DNA of 13,725 nt from JAATFY01 sp049276515 (GCA_049276515.1 JBASWO010000137.1:1-13725); one strand, 5' to 3'. Shown: positions 1 through 7,857, counted from the first letter of the stretch. Program-made: numbers and translations. The notes: generated by a model not told the origin, from the letters alone.

Positions 1-1689
1 GTTATAGCGCCAGTTGCAACATCAACGCCGGCAGTTCCGCCTGTTCAGCCCATTACGCCTGCCAAGCCACTTGATTTAGGTAAACCTGTTGAAACGGGAA
101 CTTTGGGCGCTATTGATGCAGAATCAACGGGGCTTTTTTCTCCCGCAGAAGGGGGTCTTGGCTCAACACTCTGGAAAGGCACATCCCGGGCTGTGGTTGA
201 AAAGGTACTCCCGCATATGGGTTTGCCTACGCAATCTGCTGTCCTCAACAATTTAGCGCAGCGTCTGCTTTTAACGATCGCGTCTGTCCCAGAAGGCCCT
301 GCAGGAACGAACCCCAATTTAACTTCGATGCGATTAGAGCGCCTTTTAGCATTAGGGGATGTAACGAACGCTTGGAAATATGCGGCTAGTTTAAAGTCAG
401 GGCAGGTGGATGAAACCACATTACGTCTGCTTTCAGAAAACGCCTTATTGACATCCGAGGGCGATGCAATCTGCGCCAAATTACCAGCAACAATGCAGAC
501 CTATAAAGGCAGTGAATGGCAAAAGCTTCTCGCCGTCTGCCAATTGCGTGCCAAAGACGCTAAGGCATCACAGCTCACGCTCGATCTTTTACGTACACAA
601 GGCGTAAAAGATGAAACTTTTTTCTATTTAGCTGAAAAAAATATAAATGGTACCGCTAAACAATTGCCACGTCAGCTGACGCCACTGAAACCGCTAACAC
701 TTGCGTTGTTACGTATTGTTGATCAGCCTTTACCTGGCGAAGTCTATGTACGTCCTGATGCTGCTCTTGTACCTGAACTTCTTAAAATAAAGTCACGCGA
801 TGAGATGGCGCGTCTTAGTTTAGCAGAACGTATGGCTGAGCGCGGCCTTATGAGTGCTGCTGATCTCTCTGCTGTCTACAAAACTGTTGTCTTCGCCCCT
901 GAGGCTTTCAATGGTGTTGCGAGCAGTGCCGAAAAAGGTCCACGCTTACATGCCCTGCTTTATCAAGCGGCTTTGCAGGACAAAACGGCACAGGGTCGTA
1001 TCAATAACGCGCTTTTATTCTTGAGTAGCTCAAGTGGCAGTTTGATAAGCGGTGTTGGGGCACAAATTCTTGTAGACATGCTTGGTGATGTAAAGCCAGC
1101 CCCAGAGTTTAATGCAGCTTCAGGCGGTATCGCCCACATCTATACATTGGCTGGAAAAGCTGATGTTGCGCAGGAATGGCTACGTCAAGCCAAGCAGGCT
1201 TCAATAGGTATGCCACCGATCAAATTAGAGTTGCAGATGATCTGGCCTTTGACAGTACTCGCCGGTCTTGTCCCTGATGCGCAATATAAAGACGAATTAA
1301 ATAAATGGATCGATACGGCATTGCAGCCTGTTGATGGCAAAGATGAGCGCGCAACGCGTGAACAAATCGGATCGGTTCTTATGTTGCTTGATGCTGCAGG
1401 GTTTTCTGTACCTGATCTTGCGTGGGCTAAAATCATTGATGCCCCCGTCTTTGATAAGAAAGTCGTTCCTTCTGCTTTCTATTATGATCGGCTGCGCGCT
1501 GCTGCCCAGGGCAATCGTAGAGGTGAGACGGTTCTCTTTACGCTTGCGCTAACAGGCAAAGAGGATGCGCCACTTTTGACAGATGTTGAAGTGGTACGCT
1601 CTTTGCGTGCTGTGGGATTGACCACTGATGCTATTGCTCTAGCGCGTGAAGCGGTCACTGTTCTTATGACACCGCCTGTTAAGCTGTGA
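1..1689 (+). CDS. Unrecognised helical-repeat-like protein with Pro-rich linker, 5' partial
   Basis: The frame is open from base 1 to the TGA at 1687-1689, so the true start lies upstream; 562 residues are visible. The TTG at 103 is not a credible start because coding-like sequence continues before it. The first 23 visible residues contain seven prolines with many Ala, Val and Thr, typical of a flexible linker after a membrane anchor or N-terminal domain. The rest is rich in Leu and Ala with helix-like stretches (for example LERLLALGDVTNAWKYAASL), resembling TPR or Sel1-type solenoids, though I cannot register a clean 34-residue repeat. No catalytic motif is visible. The gene is joined to xerD by a 4-bp GTGA overlap, so the two are probably co-transcribed and translationally coupled. 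Function unknown; an envelope-associated scaffold is inference only. Confidence 0.8.
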   Translation, partial: VIAPVATSTPAVPPVQPITPAKPLDLGKPVETGTLGAIDAESTGLFSPAEGGLGSTLWKGTSRAVVEKVLPHMGLPTQSAVLNNLAQRLLLTIASVPEGPAGTNPNLTSMRLERLLALGDVTNAWKYAASLKSGQVDETTLRLLSENALLTSEGDAICAKLPATMQTYKGSEWQKLLAVCQLRAKDAKASQLTLDLLRTQGVKDETFFYLAEKNINGTAKQLPRQLTPLKPLTLALLRIVDQPLPGEVYVRPDAALVPELLKIKSRDEMARLSLAERMAERGLMSAADLSAVYKTVVFAPEAFNGVASSAEKGPRLHALLYQAALQDKTAQGRINNALLFLSSSSGSLISGVGAQILVDMLGDVKPAPEFNAASGGIAHIYTLAGKADVAQEWLRQAKQASIGMPPIKLELQMIWPLTVLAGLVPDAQYKDELNKWIDTALQPVDGKDERATREQIGSVLMLLDAAGFSVPDLAWAKIIDAPVFDKKVVPSAFYYDRLRAAAQGNRRGETVLFTLALTGKEDAPLLTDVEVVRSLRAVGLTTDAIALAREAVTVLMTPPVKL

Positions 1690-2648
1690 ATCTCAAAACA
1701 CCCGAAAACGGTATTGGCTGGCGTACGTCCGGCCTCATCGATAGTTTTTTAGATATGCTTTTGGCTGAGCGCAATGCTTCAGCGAACACACGTTCTGCTT
1801 ATGGTCGTGATTTAAAAGATACGGCTCAGTTTTTAGCTCAAAAGAAAATTGATCTTACGGATGCATCTGAAGATCATCTGCGACTTTATATGAAAGAACT
1901 CTCTACGATGGCTGCCAAAACGCAAGCCAGACGCCTCTCATCTTTGCGTCAGTTCTATCGTTTTCTATGTTCTGAGCATCACCGCAAAGATGATCCAAGC
2001 CGCGCTCTTGATGCCCCTAAATTGGGGCGCTCTTTGCCAAAATATCTCAGTGAAGAAGATGTGGGTAAGCTTATCGCTGTAGTTAATCGTATGAAGGGTA
2101 TAGAAGGTGCCCGCATAAGAGCGATGCTTGAACTCCTTTATGCATCAGGTTTACGCGTAACTGAATTGGTCAGCTTGCCATTAAGTGGCGTTCAGTATGA
2201 TCGCGGTTTTGTTCAAGTTAAGGGCAAAGGCGGCAAGGAGCGGGTTGTTCCTTTGGGTGAGCCTGCACTTAAAGCTTTAAAAGCCTGGCTACCTTTCAGA
2301 AAAGATATGCTTGGTGATAAGCGCAAATCTAATTACCTATTTCCTTCTTTATCTCGCGGTAAAGACGCGCATTTATCGCGCCAGCGTTTTTTCCAGCTCA
2401 TTAAAGAAATCGCACTTGCTGCAAACCTTGATCCTAAGCGTTTAAGCCCACACGTCTTAAGGCATGCTTTTGCAACGCATCTTATTGAACATGGAGCTGA
2501 TTTACGTAGCGTGCAGACCATGTTGGGCCACGCCGATATTGCGACCACACAAATTTATACACATGTAGCCGCAGATCGGTTGGGTCGTACAGTGACAGAC
2601 CATCATCCCTTAGCGAAACCCGCTAAAATAAAGCTCAATAAAAAATAA
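1686..2648 (+). CDS. xerD: Site-specific tyrosine recombinase XerD
   Basis: This 320-residue tyrosine recombinase should act with XerC at dif to resolve chromosome dimers. The N-terminal core-binding (SAM-like) domain spans about residues 17-100 and the catalytic domain about 117-305. The full catalytic set is visible: R157 (in GLRVTE), K181 (in KGKGGKER), H256 and R259 (in SPHVLRHAF), H282 (in LGHAD) and the nucleophile Y291 (in TTQIYTHV). Spacings between these residues match E. coli XerD closely, and PHVLRHAFATHL followed by EHGADLR is the XerD rather than XerC form. The start is GTG, overlapping the upstream stop, with no clear Shine-Dalgarno, which implies translational coupling. Length is slightly above the usual 300 because of the N-terminal extension and a Lys-rich tail. 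XerC is not in the window. Confidence 0.93.
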   Translation: MNLKTPENGIGWRTSGLIDSFLDMLLAERNASANTRSAYGRDLKDTAQFLAQKKIDLTDASEDHLRLYMKELSTMAAKTQARRLSSLRQFYRFLCSEHHRKDDPSRALDAPKLGRSLPKYLSEEDVGKLIAVVNRMKGIEGARIRAMLELLYASGLRVTELVSLPLSGVQYDRGFVQVKGKGGKERVVPLGEPALKALKAWLPFRKDMLGDKRKSNYLFPSLSRGKDAHLSRQRFFQLIKEIALAANLDPKRLSPHVLRHAFATHLIEHGADLRSVQTMLGHADIATTQIYTHVAADRLGRTVTDHHPLAKPAKIKLNKK

Positions 2649-2653
2649 ATCGC

Positions 2654-2992
2654 TTAGGCGGGCTCGGGTACTTTAAAAAGATGCTCAATTCGTTTTCCAT
2701 CATAATCTACAAAGAAAACTGAATGATTAAGCCAATCAAAATTACCTAAAACAAGGCGAGATTGTCCGGCTACATTGGTCACATGGTAAATGGGTCGTTG
2801 AGGAACGCGTGTTTGGCCCATGCCTTCACCAAAAAATCTGACGACACTATCAAATCCTATTTGGCGTGGTGCAGGAAGTTGGGTGTTGTTTTTTGCAGCC
2901 TGAGCCCAAAGATCGATAATATTTTTATCAATCATCCGATAAGCTTCGGCCGGCGTCACTCTGCAAATGTAGCGGCTATAAAATGAAATCAT
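2654..2992 (-). CDS. Hypothetical protein, 112 residues, downstream of secA
   Basis: I do not recognise the family. The protein starts MISFYSRYICRVTPAEAYRM, has no signal peptide or membrane segment, and mixes a helical N-terminal third (residues about 13-35) with a beta-like C-terminal half (QRPIYHVTN, SRLVLGNFDW, HSVFFVDYDGKRIEHLF). This could be a small alpha/beta domain such as a PAS-like or NTF2-like fold, but no diagnostic residue supports either. The ATG is preceded by a good Shine-Dalgarno (AGGGA, 6-nt spacing), which supports the start. It lies 62 bp downstream of secA on the same strand and may be read from the secA transcript. It converges with xerD with only 5 bp between the stop codons. 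The Shine-Dalgarno falls inside a predicted hairpin (separate entry). Confidence 0.7.
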   Translation of the reverse strand: MISFYSRYICRVTPAEAYRMIDKNIIDLWAQAAKNNTQLPAPRQIGFDSVVRFFGEGMGQTRVPQRPIYHVTNVAGQSRLVLGNFDWLNHSVFFVDYDGKRIEHLFKVPEPA

Positions 2993-2994
2993 TA

Positions 2995-3020
2995 TCTATC
3001 CCTAAAAATATAGAGATAGA
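2995..3020 (-). promoter_or_regulatory. Predicted hairpin covering the Shine-Dalgarno of the 112-residue gene
   Basis: Read on the minus strand, arms UCUAUCUCUA (3020-3011) and UAGGGAUAGA (3004-2995) pair over all ten positions, with one G-U wobble, around a UAUUUU loop. The 3' arm contains the AGGGA Shine-Dalgarno, and the AUG begins two bases after the stem. No U-tract follows, so this is not a normal terminator for secA. A role in limiting translation, by temperature, by coupling or by a trans factor, is inference. Confidence 0.45.
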
Positions 3021-3054
3021 CTAATGAGATTTTAAAAAATTGCCAGAGACCAAA

Positions 3055-5796
3055 TTACTTGGTTGCGCCGTGGCAATGCTTATATTTTTTGCCGGAACCA
3101 CAAGGGCATGGGGCATTACGTTGTACTTGCTGCCAAGATGATGGATCGTTGGGATCAAACGTAATCTGCATCGGACGCTGCTTGGTATGAGGGTGTGGTA
3201 CCACCATACCCTCCGGTAAAGGCTCACCACCAAAACCACCAAGGCCGTCAGCTGCTTCACCATGCAATTCTTGCATCGACGACATTTGACGTGCCATCAA
3301 TTCTTCGAGTGAAGGTAAGCGGACTTCGGTATGCATCAAAGCCTTTGTCACATCTTCACGAATGCGATCCAACATCAATTGGAACAAGCCAAAAGCTTCG
3401 CGGCTATATTCATTCAGAGGATCCCGTTGGGCGTAACCACGCAAATGGATGCCTTGACGTAATTGATCAAGTGCAAGGAGATGATCTTTCCAGGCTTGAT
3501 CCAAGACAGCTAAGAGAGCTGCTTTTTCAGCGCGTTGCATGGATTCAGGTGTAACAAGGGCGGCCTTATCAGCTACTTTCTTGTCGATCGCCTTTTTAAT
3601 GCGCTCTTCAATTTCCTGTTCCGTAATACTATTTTCTTGAGCCCAGTCGTTGATGGGTAGATCCAGTGCCATCACATCTTTAATGCGTTCGCGTAAGCCG
3701 TCCAGATCCCATTGTTCAATATAAGAATGGGGTGGAATCGCATGCTGAACCATACTGGCGAGAACTTCATCCCGTAATTCACGGATCGAATCTGACACAT
3801 CAGCAGCCGCCATGATGTCACGACGCTGTTCATAAATAACCTTACGTTGATTATTCATAATATTGTCGAACTTCAGCAAGTTTTTACGCATATCAAAATT
3901 GCGCGCTTCAACTTTTTGCTGAGCCTTGGCGAGTGCTGTGGTGATCCAGGGATGAGCGATTTTTTCGCCGTCGCGGAGACCCAGTTTGGCCAAGATTTGT
4001 TGGGTGTTGTTGTGGGCACCAAAAATACGCATCAAATCATCTTGTAAAGACAAGAAGAAAATCGAAGCGCCTGGATCGCCTTGGCGTCCGGAGCGACCGC
4101 GTAGCTGATTATCAATACGGCGCGATTCATGGCGCTCTGTGCCAATAACAAAAAGACCGCCCGCTGCACGAACTTTTTCGCGGGCTTCGTCAATTTCCTT
4201 TTTAATCATTTCCGTGCGGCGCGCGCGCTCGGCGTCATCGGTAACGTCTTTTAATTCTTGGGATAGACGCATTTCATAATTGCCGCCCAACTGAATGTCA
4301 GTACCACGACCTGCCATATTGGTAGCAATTGTGACGGCGCCTAGGCTGCCAGCTTGCGCAATGATAGTGGCTTCTTGATCGTGAAAACGCGCATTCAAAA
4401 CACTGTGGGGAATATTATGCTTTTTAAGTTGGCGCGAGAGTTCTTCAGACTTTTCAATCGATACAGTGCCAACCAAGACAGGCTGGCCGCGAGTGCGGCA
4501 ATCTTCGATACGTTTGATGATAGCTTCAGTTTTCTCAGCGAGCGTGCCGTAAACTTCGTCATGCATATCGTCACGTTTAACAGGCATATTCGTTGGCATT
4601 TCGACGACTTCGAGCCCATAAATTTCGGCGAATTCAGCTGCTTCTGTAAGAGCCGTACCCGTCATGCCGGCAAGCTTAGGATAGAGGCGGAAATAGTTTT
4701 GAAATGTAATGCTGGCGAGCGTCTGATTTTCGCGCTGTATAACTACTTTTTCTTTAGCTTCGAGGGCTTGATGTAAGCCTTCAGAATAACGGCGGCCATC
4801 CATCATACGGCCTGTAAATTCATCGATGATGATGACTTTGTTATCTTTAACGATGTAGTCCACATCACGTGTAAAGAGAGTATGTGCACGGAGTGCTTGA
4901 TTGACGTGATGCACGACTTGAACATTTTGTGCATCATAAAGGCCGCCGCCAGGTGCGAGTAGACCAACTTCACCTAACAACTCTTCAATATGCGTATTGC
5001 CAATTTCGGTCAAAGTGACGGAACGGTTTTTTTCATCTTTCTCAAAATCTTCTGGCTTCAACTGTGGGATGAGGGCATCGATCTTCATATAAAGATCAGA
5101 CGAATCTTCGGCGGGACCCGAGATGATTAAAGGTGTGCGGGCTTCATCGACAAGAATACTGTCGACTTCATCGACGATGGCAAAGTTGAAAGGGCGTTGA
5201 ACCAAATCTTCATACGCGAATTTCATATTGTCGCGTAGATAATCAAAACCAAATTCATTGTTGGTGCCGTAGGTAATATCGGCAGCGTAAGCCTTTTGAC
5301 GTTCTTCATCGGTCAGGCCATGAACGATGCAATCTGTCGTGAGGCCAAGGAAATTGTAAACCTTACCCATCCAACTGCTATCGCGTTTCGCCAAATAATC
5401 GTTGACGGTAACAACATGTACGCCTTTGCCGCTGAGGGCATTGAGATAAACAGGAAGGGTGGCGACAAGCGTCTTGCCTTCACCGGTTTTCATTTCTGTA
5501 ATTTTGCCTTCATGCAAAACGATGCCGCCGCGTAGCTGCACATCAAAATGGCGCTGACCTAGAACGCGTTTAGCAGCTTCACGTACCGTGGCAAAAGCTT
5601 CAGGAAGAAGCTCTTCAAGCTTTTCGCCCTCAGCCAGTCTTTGCTTAAAAACAGCTGTTTTGGCGCGCAACTCTTCATCCGAAAGTTTTTGCAAACTTGG
5701 CTCTAAATCATTGATTTGTTGGACAATTTTGTCCTGACCGCGCAAAATACGATCATTGTGTGAGCCAAAAAACTTACGGGCGAGTGAGGTAATCAT
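3055..5796 (-). CDS. secA: Preprotein translocase ATPase SecA
   Basis: SecA is the cytoplasmic ATPase that drives unfolded preproteins through SecYEG. From the second Met the protein has 913 residues, a normal alphaproteobacterial length. The Walker A motif MKTGEGKT lies near residues 102-109, followed by the DEAD-like NBD1 motif VDEVDS (about 208-213), YGTNNEFGFDYLRDN (about 176-190), TNMAGRGTDI in NBD2 (about 492-501) and QLRGRSGRQGDPG (about 564-576). The C-terminus carries the SEC-C zinc site CPCGSGKKYKHCH (about 897-909), with Cys, Cys, Cys and His in place, as expected for a SecB-dependent enzyme. Two ATGs are adjacent (5799 and 5796). The second is chosen because AGGA then sits 6 nt away rather than 3, and MITSLARKFFGS matches the usual family start. 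It is divergent from the parvulin gene. Confidence 0.98.
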   Translation of the reverse strand: MITSLARKFFGSHNDRILRGQDKIVQQINDLEPSLQKLSDEELRAKTAVFKQRLAEGEKLEELLPEAFATVREAAKRVLGQRHFDVQLRGGIVLHEGKITEMKTGEGKTLVATLPVYLNALSGKGVHVVTVNDYLAKRDSSWMGKVYNFLGLTTDCIVHGLTDEERQKAYAADITYGTNNEFGFDYLRDNMKFAYEDLVQRPFNFAIVDEVDSILVDEARTPLIISGPAEDSSDLYMKIDALIPQLKPEDFEKDEKNRSVTLTEIGNTHIEELLGEVGLLAPGGGLYDAQNVQVVHHVNQALRAHTLFTRDVDYIVKDNKVIIIDEFTGRMMDGRRYSEGLHQALEAKEKVVIQRENQTLASITFQNYFRLYPKLAGMTGTALTEAAEFAEIYGLEVVEMPTNMPVKRDDMHDEVYGTLAEKTEAIIKRIEDCRTRGQPVLVGTVSIEKSEELSRQLKKHNIPHSVLNARFHDQEATIIAQAGSLGAVTIATNMAGRGTDIQLGGNYEMRLSQELKDVTDDAERARRTEMIKKEIDEAREKVRAAGGLFVIGTERHESRRIDNQLRGRSGRQGDPGASIFFLSLQDDLMRIFGAHNNTQQILAKLGLRDGEKIAHPWITTALAKAQQKVEARNFDMRKNLLKFDNIMNNQRKVIYEQRRDIMAAADVSDSIRELRDEVLASMVQHAIPPHSYIEQWDLDGLRERIKDVMALDLPINDWAQENSITEQEIEERIKKAIDKKVADKAALVTPESMQRAEKAALLAVLDQAWKDHLLALDQLRQGIHLRGYAQRDPLNEYSREAFGLFQLMLDRIREDVTKALMHTEVRLPSLEELMARQMSSMQELHGEAADGLGGFGGEPLPEGMVVPHPHTKQRPMQITFDPNDPSSWQQVQRNAPCPCGSGKKYKHCHGATK

Positions 5797-5802
5797 CATG
5801 TT

Positions 5803-5806
5803 TCCT
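5803..5806 (-). promoter_or_regulatory. Shine-Dalgarno that decides the secA start
   Basis: The minus strand carries AGGA here. It is 3 nt from the ATG at 5799 and 6 nt from the ATG at 5796, so the downstream ATG is the better-spaced start. Confidence 0.55.
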
Positions 5807-5940
5807 GATGCGTTGTCAGGCTTCTAAATGGCGATTCCGCCACTGAAATGCAAGTGTTTGCTGCAGGTCAGAAAATACCTGTAATTGGCGGGTTTTCACC
5901 CCAATCTTGCCGTATTTGCAGGGCTTGATGTTTCCTGCAA
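5804..5940. repeat. Cluster of short inverted repeats in the secA / parvulin divergent region
   Basis: The 200-bp gap between secA and the parvulin gene must hold both promoters, but I cannot assign -35/-10 boxes with confidence. It contains four perfect short inverted repeats: CCTGA/TCAGG (5804-5808 and 5816-5820), TGGCG/CGCCA around ATTC (5829-5842), CAGGT/ACCTG (5864-5868 and 5877-5881) and TTGCAGG/CCTGCAA (5916-5922 and 5934-5940, 11-nt spacer). The first two would fold in a secA leader transcript. Three share CAGG/CCTG-type arms. They could be operators or leader hairpins; arms of 5 to 7 bp can also arise by chance. Confidence 0.35.
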
Positions 5941-5984
5941 GAGGCTTTAACTCTCGATCTGGTCATAGGAACCGGTACTCAACC

Positions 5985-5990
5985 AAAGGA
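5985..5990 (+). promoter_or_regulatory. Shine-Dalgarno that decides the parvulin start
   Basis: AAAGGA sits 6 nt before the ATG at 5997. The open frame runs 30 codons further upstream to 5907, but that ATG has no comparable site and would bury the signal peptide. Confidence 0.75.
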
Positions 5991-5996
5991 TTAGCA

Positions 5997-6860
5997 ATGA
6001 CGAAAAGAATTCTGCTTTCTACCGCCGCTTTAATGTTGGCTTTTGCCACCCCGTCTTTTGCTGCCGAAACAGCTGCTGCTTCAGCGGATCCCGTTGTTGC
6101 ACGCGTTAATGGCGCAGAGATTCATCGCTCAGACATCATGCGTGAATATCAAATGATGGGACCGCAAGCTCAGCAGGTTCCTCCCCAAATGCTCTATCCA
6201 CAATTGTTACAAAAAATGATTGTCACCAAGTTGGCTGCAACACAGGGTTATGCTCAAGGTTTGCAGAATGACAAGGATGTCAAAGAAGATCTGAAGGAAT
6301 TGGAAGCTCAGGTTGTAGCGCAGGCTTATGTTCGTCGCGCTATCGAACCTAAGATCACCGAAGCCAAGATCAAAGAATTTTACGAAAAAGATGTGGTTTC
6401 AAAATACAAGCCACAAGACGAAGTACGTGCACGTCACATTTTAGTTTCCACTGAAGATGAAGCTAACGCTGTTATCAAGCAGCTGAAAGATGGCGCTGAT
6501 TTCGCTAAGCTGGCAGAAGAAAAATCGAAGGACACAGGTTCAGCTAAGAGCGGTGGTGATCTTGGTTACTTCCCACAAGGCGCTATGGTCAAACCTTTCG
6601 CTGATGCCGCTTTTGCAATGAAGGCTGGCGATGTGAGTGAAAAAGCCGTGAAGACAGAGTTTGGCTATCACGTCATCAAGGTAGAGGATAAGCGTAAATC
6701 TGCTCCGCCACCGCTCGCGCAAATCAAAGGCCAGATCGTCAATCAAATTGGTCAAGATATGACCAATGACATGATGAAGAGCATGGTTGCCAAAGCTAAG
6801 GTTGAAAAGTTCAATATCGACGGTACGCCCATGAAGGCCACCGCCGAAAGCAGCAAATAA
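5997..6860 (+). CDS. Secreted parvulin-type peptidyl-prolyl cis-trans isomerase
   Basis: A 287-residue periplasmic folding catalyst of the PpiC/SurA/PrsA type. Residues 1-22 form a Sec signal peptide (MTKR, a hydrophobic stretch, then a predicted cleavage after TPSFA); no lipobox Cys is present. An N-terminal SurA/PrsA-like helical chaperone segment spans about 32-130 (VVARVNGAEIHRSDIM is a typical opening). The rotamase domain spans about 142-232, with VRARHILV, SGGDLGYFPQGAMVKPFADA and FGYHVIKVED as parvulin signatures. A helical tail follows, rich in Lys, Met and Gln. The start at 5997 is supported by AAAGGA and the signal peptide. Divergence from secA is common in Alphaproteobacteria and fits a shared export role. 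An intrinsic terminator follows 24 nt after the stop. Confidence 0.93.
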   Translation: MTKRILLSTAALMLAFATPSFAAETAAASADPVVARVNGAEIHRSDIMREYQMMGPQAQQVPPQMLYPQLLQKMIVTKLAATQGYAQGLQNDKDVKEDLKELEAQVVAQAYVRRAIEPKITEAKIKEFYEKDVVSKYKPQDEVRARHILVSTEDEANAVIKQLKDGADFAKLAEEKSKDTGSAKSGGDLGYFPQGAMVKPFADAAFAMKAGDVSEKAVKTEFGYHVIKVEDKRKSAPPPLAQIKGQIVNQIGQDMTNDMMKSMVAKAKVEKFNIDGTPMKATAESSK

Positions 6861-6884
6861 GAAATCGCTCCACGCGATGTTAAG

Positions 6885-6918
6885 AAAAGCCCGCTACGAA
6901 GCGGGCTTTTCCATTTTT
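6885..6918 (+). terminator. Intrinsic terminator after the parvulin gene
   Basis: A perfect 11-bp stem, arms AAAAGCCCGCT (6885-6895) and AGCGGGCTTTT (6900-6910), closes an ACGA tetraloop and is followed by CCATTTTT. It begins 24 nt after the parvulin stop. It ends only 22 nt before the mutT ATG, so mutT must use readthrough or a promoter overlapping this structure. Confidence 0.88.
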
Positions 6919-6940
6919 AGGCCGGTGCGAGTGTTCCTTT

Positions 6941-7381
6941 ATGACCTGTATTGACGTTACTATTCCTCCTCTGAGCGGGACGCGACCTTTGGTCTTAGTT
7001 GCGGCTGCAGCTTTGATAGATAGTGATGGACGCATTTTATTAGCTGAGCGTCCTGCCGGAAAACCCATGGCAGGGTTATGGGAATTTCCTGGCGGTAAAG
7101 TGCAGAGTGGCGAAACACCTGAAGTCGCTTTAGTGCGAGAGTTAAAAGAAGAATTGGGTATTGAGACTTCTGTGGGTTGTTTATGGCCCCTTAGTTTTGC
7201 GTCGCACGCCTATGAAAAATTTCATTTGTTGATGCCGGTTTTTGGTTGCCGCGTTTGGTCTGGCGTCCTTGATCCTCGCGAAGGTCAAAAAATTGTTTGG
7301 GCAACAAAAGACGAGTTAAAAAAATATCCTATGCCACCAGCGGATATTAATCTCGTTCAAATATTATGGGACTTGCTCTAA
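6941..7381 (+). CDS. mutT: Nudix hydrolase, MutT-type 8-oxo-dGTP diphosphatase
   Basis: This 146-residue protein should hydrolyse 8-oxo-dGTP to the monophosphate and so prevent A:T to C:G transversions. The Nudix box GX5EX7REUXEEXGU is complete: G52, E58, R66, E67, E70, E71, G73, I74 within GGKVQSGETPEVALVREL and KEELGI. The preceding RPAGKPMAGLWEFPGG is the standard MutT lead-in. No Shine-Dalgarno precedes the ATG and no in-frame alternative start was found nearby. The leader after the upstream terminator is only about 22 nt. In many Alphaproteobacteria argJ lies between the parvulin gene and mutT; here it is absent. The gene converges with ruvX, the two stops overlapping in CTAA. Other Nudix substrates cannot be excluded from sequence alone. 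Confidence 0.88.
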   Translation: MTCIDVTIPPLSGTRPLVLVAAAALIDSDGRILLAERPAGKPMAGLWEFPGGKVQSGETPEVALVRELKEELGIETSVGCLWPLSFASHAYEKFHLLMPVFGCRVWSGVLDPREGQKIVWATKDELKKYPMPPADINLVQILWDLL

Positions 7382-7857
7382 TCTTTTGGCAACGCGTCTA
7401 AAGCGCCTTGCAGAATATAAGCTGCCGCTGCTTTATCAATCACTTCATCTCGGCGTTTGCGGCTCATATTATCTTCAATCATAAAGCGCTCTACAGCGGC
7501 TGATGATAGACGTTCATCCCAAAAAACAACAGGCAGGTTGGGGTCGGGTAATTGTCCGCGCTCTATCAAGTTACGAATAAAAGCGCGCGCAGACTGGGCG
7601 GAGGGGCCTTCGCTACCATCCATATTTTTAGGTAGGCCTATAATAAGGCCACCAATATTGCGCTCTTTAATAATTTTCACGAGGGCTGCGGCATCATCAG
7701 TGAATTTGCTGCGTGTGATAGTGGCTAAAGGCGAGGCGACGATAAAACCAGGATCTGAAACGGCAACACCAATAACCGTGCTACCAGGGTCTAATCCCAA
7801 TAGACATTGGCCTTTTTTCACATAAGTTTTGAGTTCGGATAAGTTGCAGACAGCCAT
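7378..7857 (-). CDS. ruvX: RuvX/YqgF family putative pre-16S rRNA nuclease
   Basis: A 159-residue RNase H-fold protein of the YqgF/RuvX family, linked in other bacteria to maturation of the 16S rRNA 5' end; the older label is Holliday junction resolvase. The opening strand GLDPGSTVIGVAVSD carries the first catalytic acid (D23). The family motif GLPKNMDGSEG follows near 74-84. FWDERLSS holds D114/E115, and VIDKAAAAYILQ holds D141. The basic loop MSRKRRDEV sits before the last acid, as in the family. An N-terminal extension of about 16 residues precedes the core, and no better internal start is visible. The Shine-Dalgarno is weak. The gene is divergent from gatC with 46 bp between start codons, and its 3' end overlaps mutT. 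Confidence 0.93.
   Translation of the reverse strand: MAVCNLSELKTYVKKGQCLLGLDPGSTVIGVAVSDPGFIVASPLATITRSKFTDDAAALVKIIKERNIGGLIIGLPKNMDGSEGPSAQSARAFIRNLIERGQLPDPNLPVVFWDERLSSAAVERFMIEDNMSRKRRDEVIDKAAAAYILQGALDALPKD

Noticed and set aside
103..105. TTG as the start of the first gene
   Set aside because: The same frame is open to base 1 and encodes a coherent Pro-rich linker, so the gene is 5' truncated by the window edge.
45..479. 144-codon antisense open frame at the left edge
   Set aside because: It is Ser/Arg/Pro rich as expected for a reverse-strand shadow of the plus-strand gene and has no start signal.
1686..2648. XerD as a phage or island integrase
   Set aside because: Catalytic residue spacing and the PHVLRHAFATHL form match housekeeping XerD, and no att site, tRNA or mobile genes are nearby.
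4354..4776. 140-codon open frame antisense to secA
   Set aside because: It lies wholly opposite a highly conserved secA segment, its protein has no recognisable family, and such mirror frames are expected opposite a well-conserved gene.
5925..5952. TTGATG with TTAACT as a promoter for the parvulin gene
   Set aside because: The -10 candidate matches consensus at only three positions and the spacer is short; not reported as a feature.
5907..5996. Thirty-codon N-terminal extension of the parvulin gene
   Set aside because: It lacks a Shine-Dalgarno, contains Arg-rich sequence ahead of what is a textbook signal peptide, and the ATG at 5997 has AAAGGA at good spacing.
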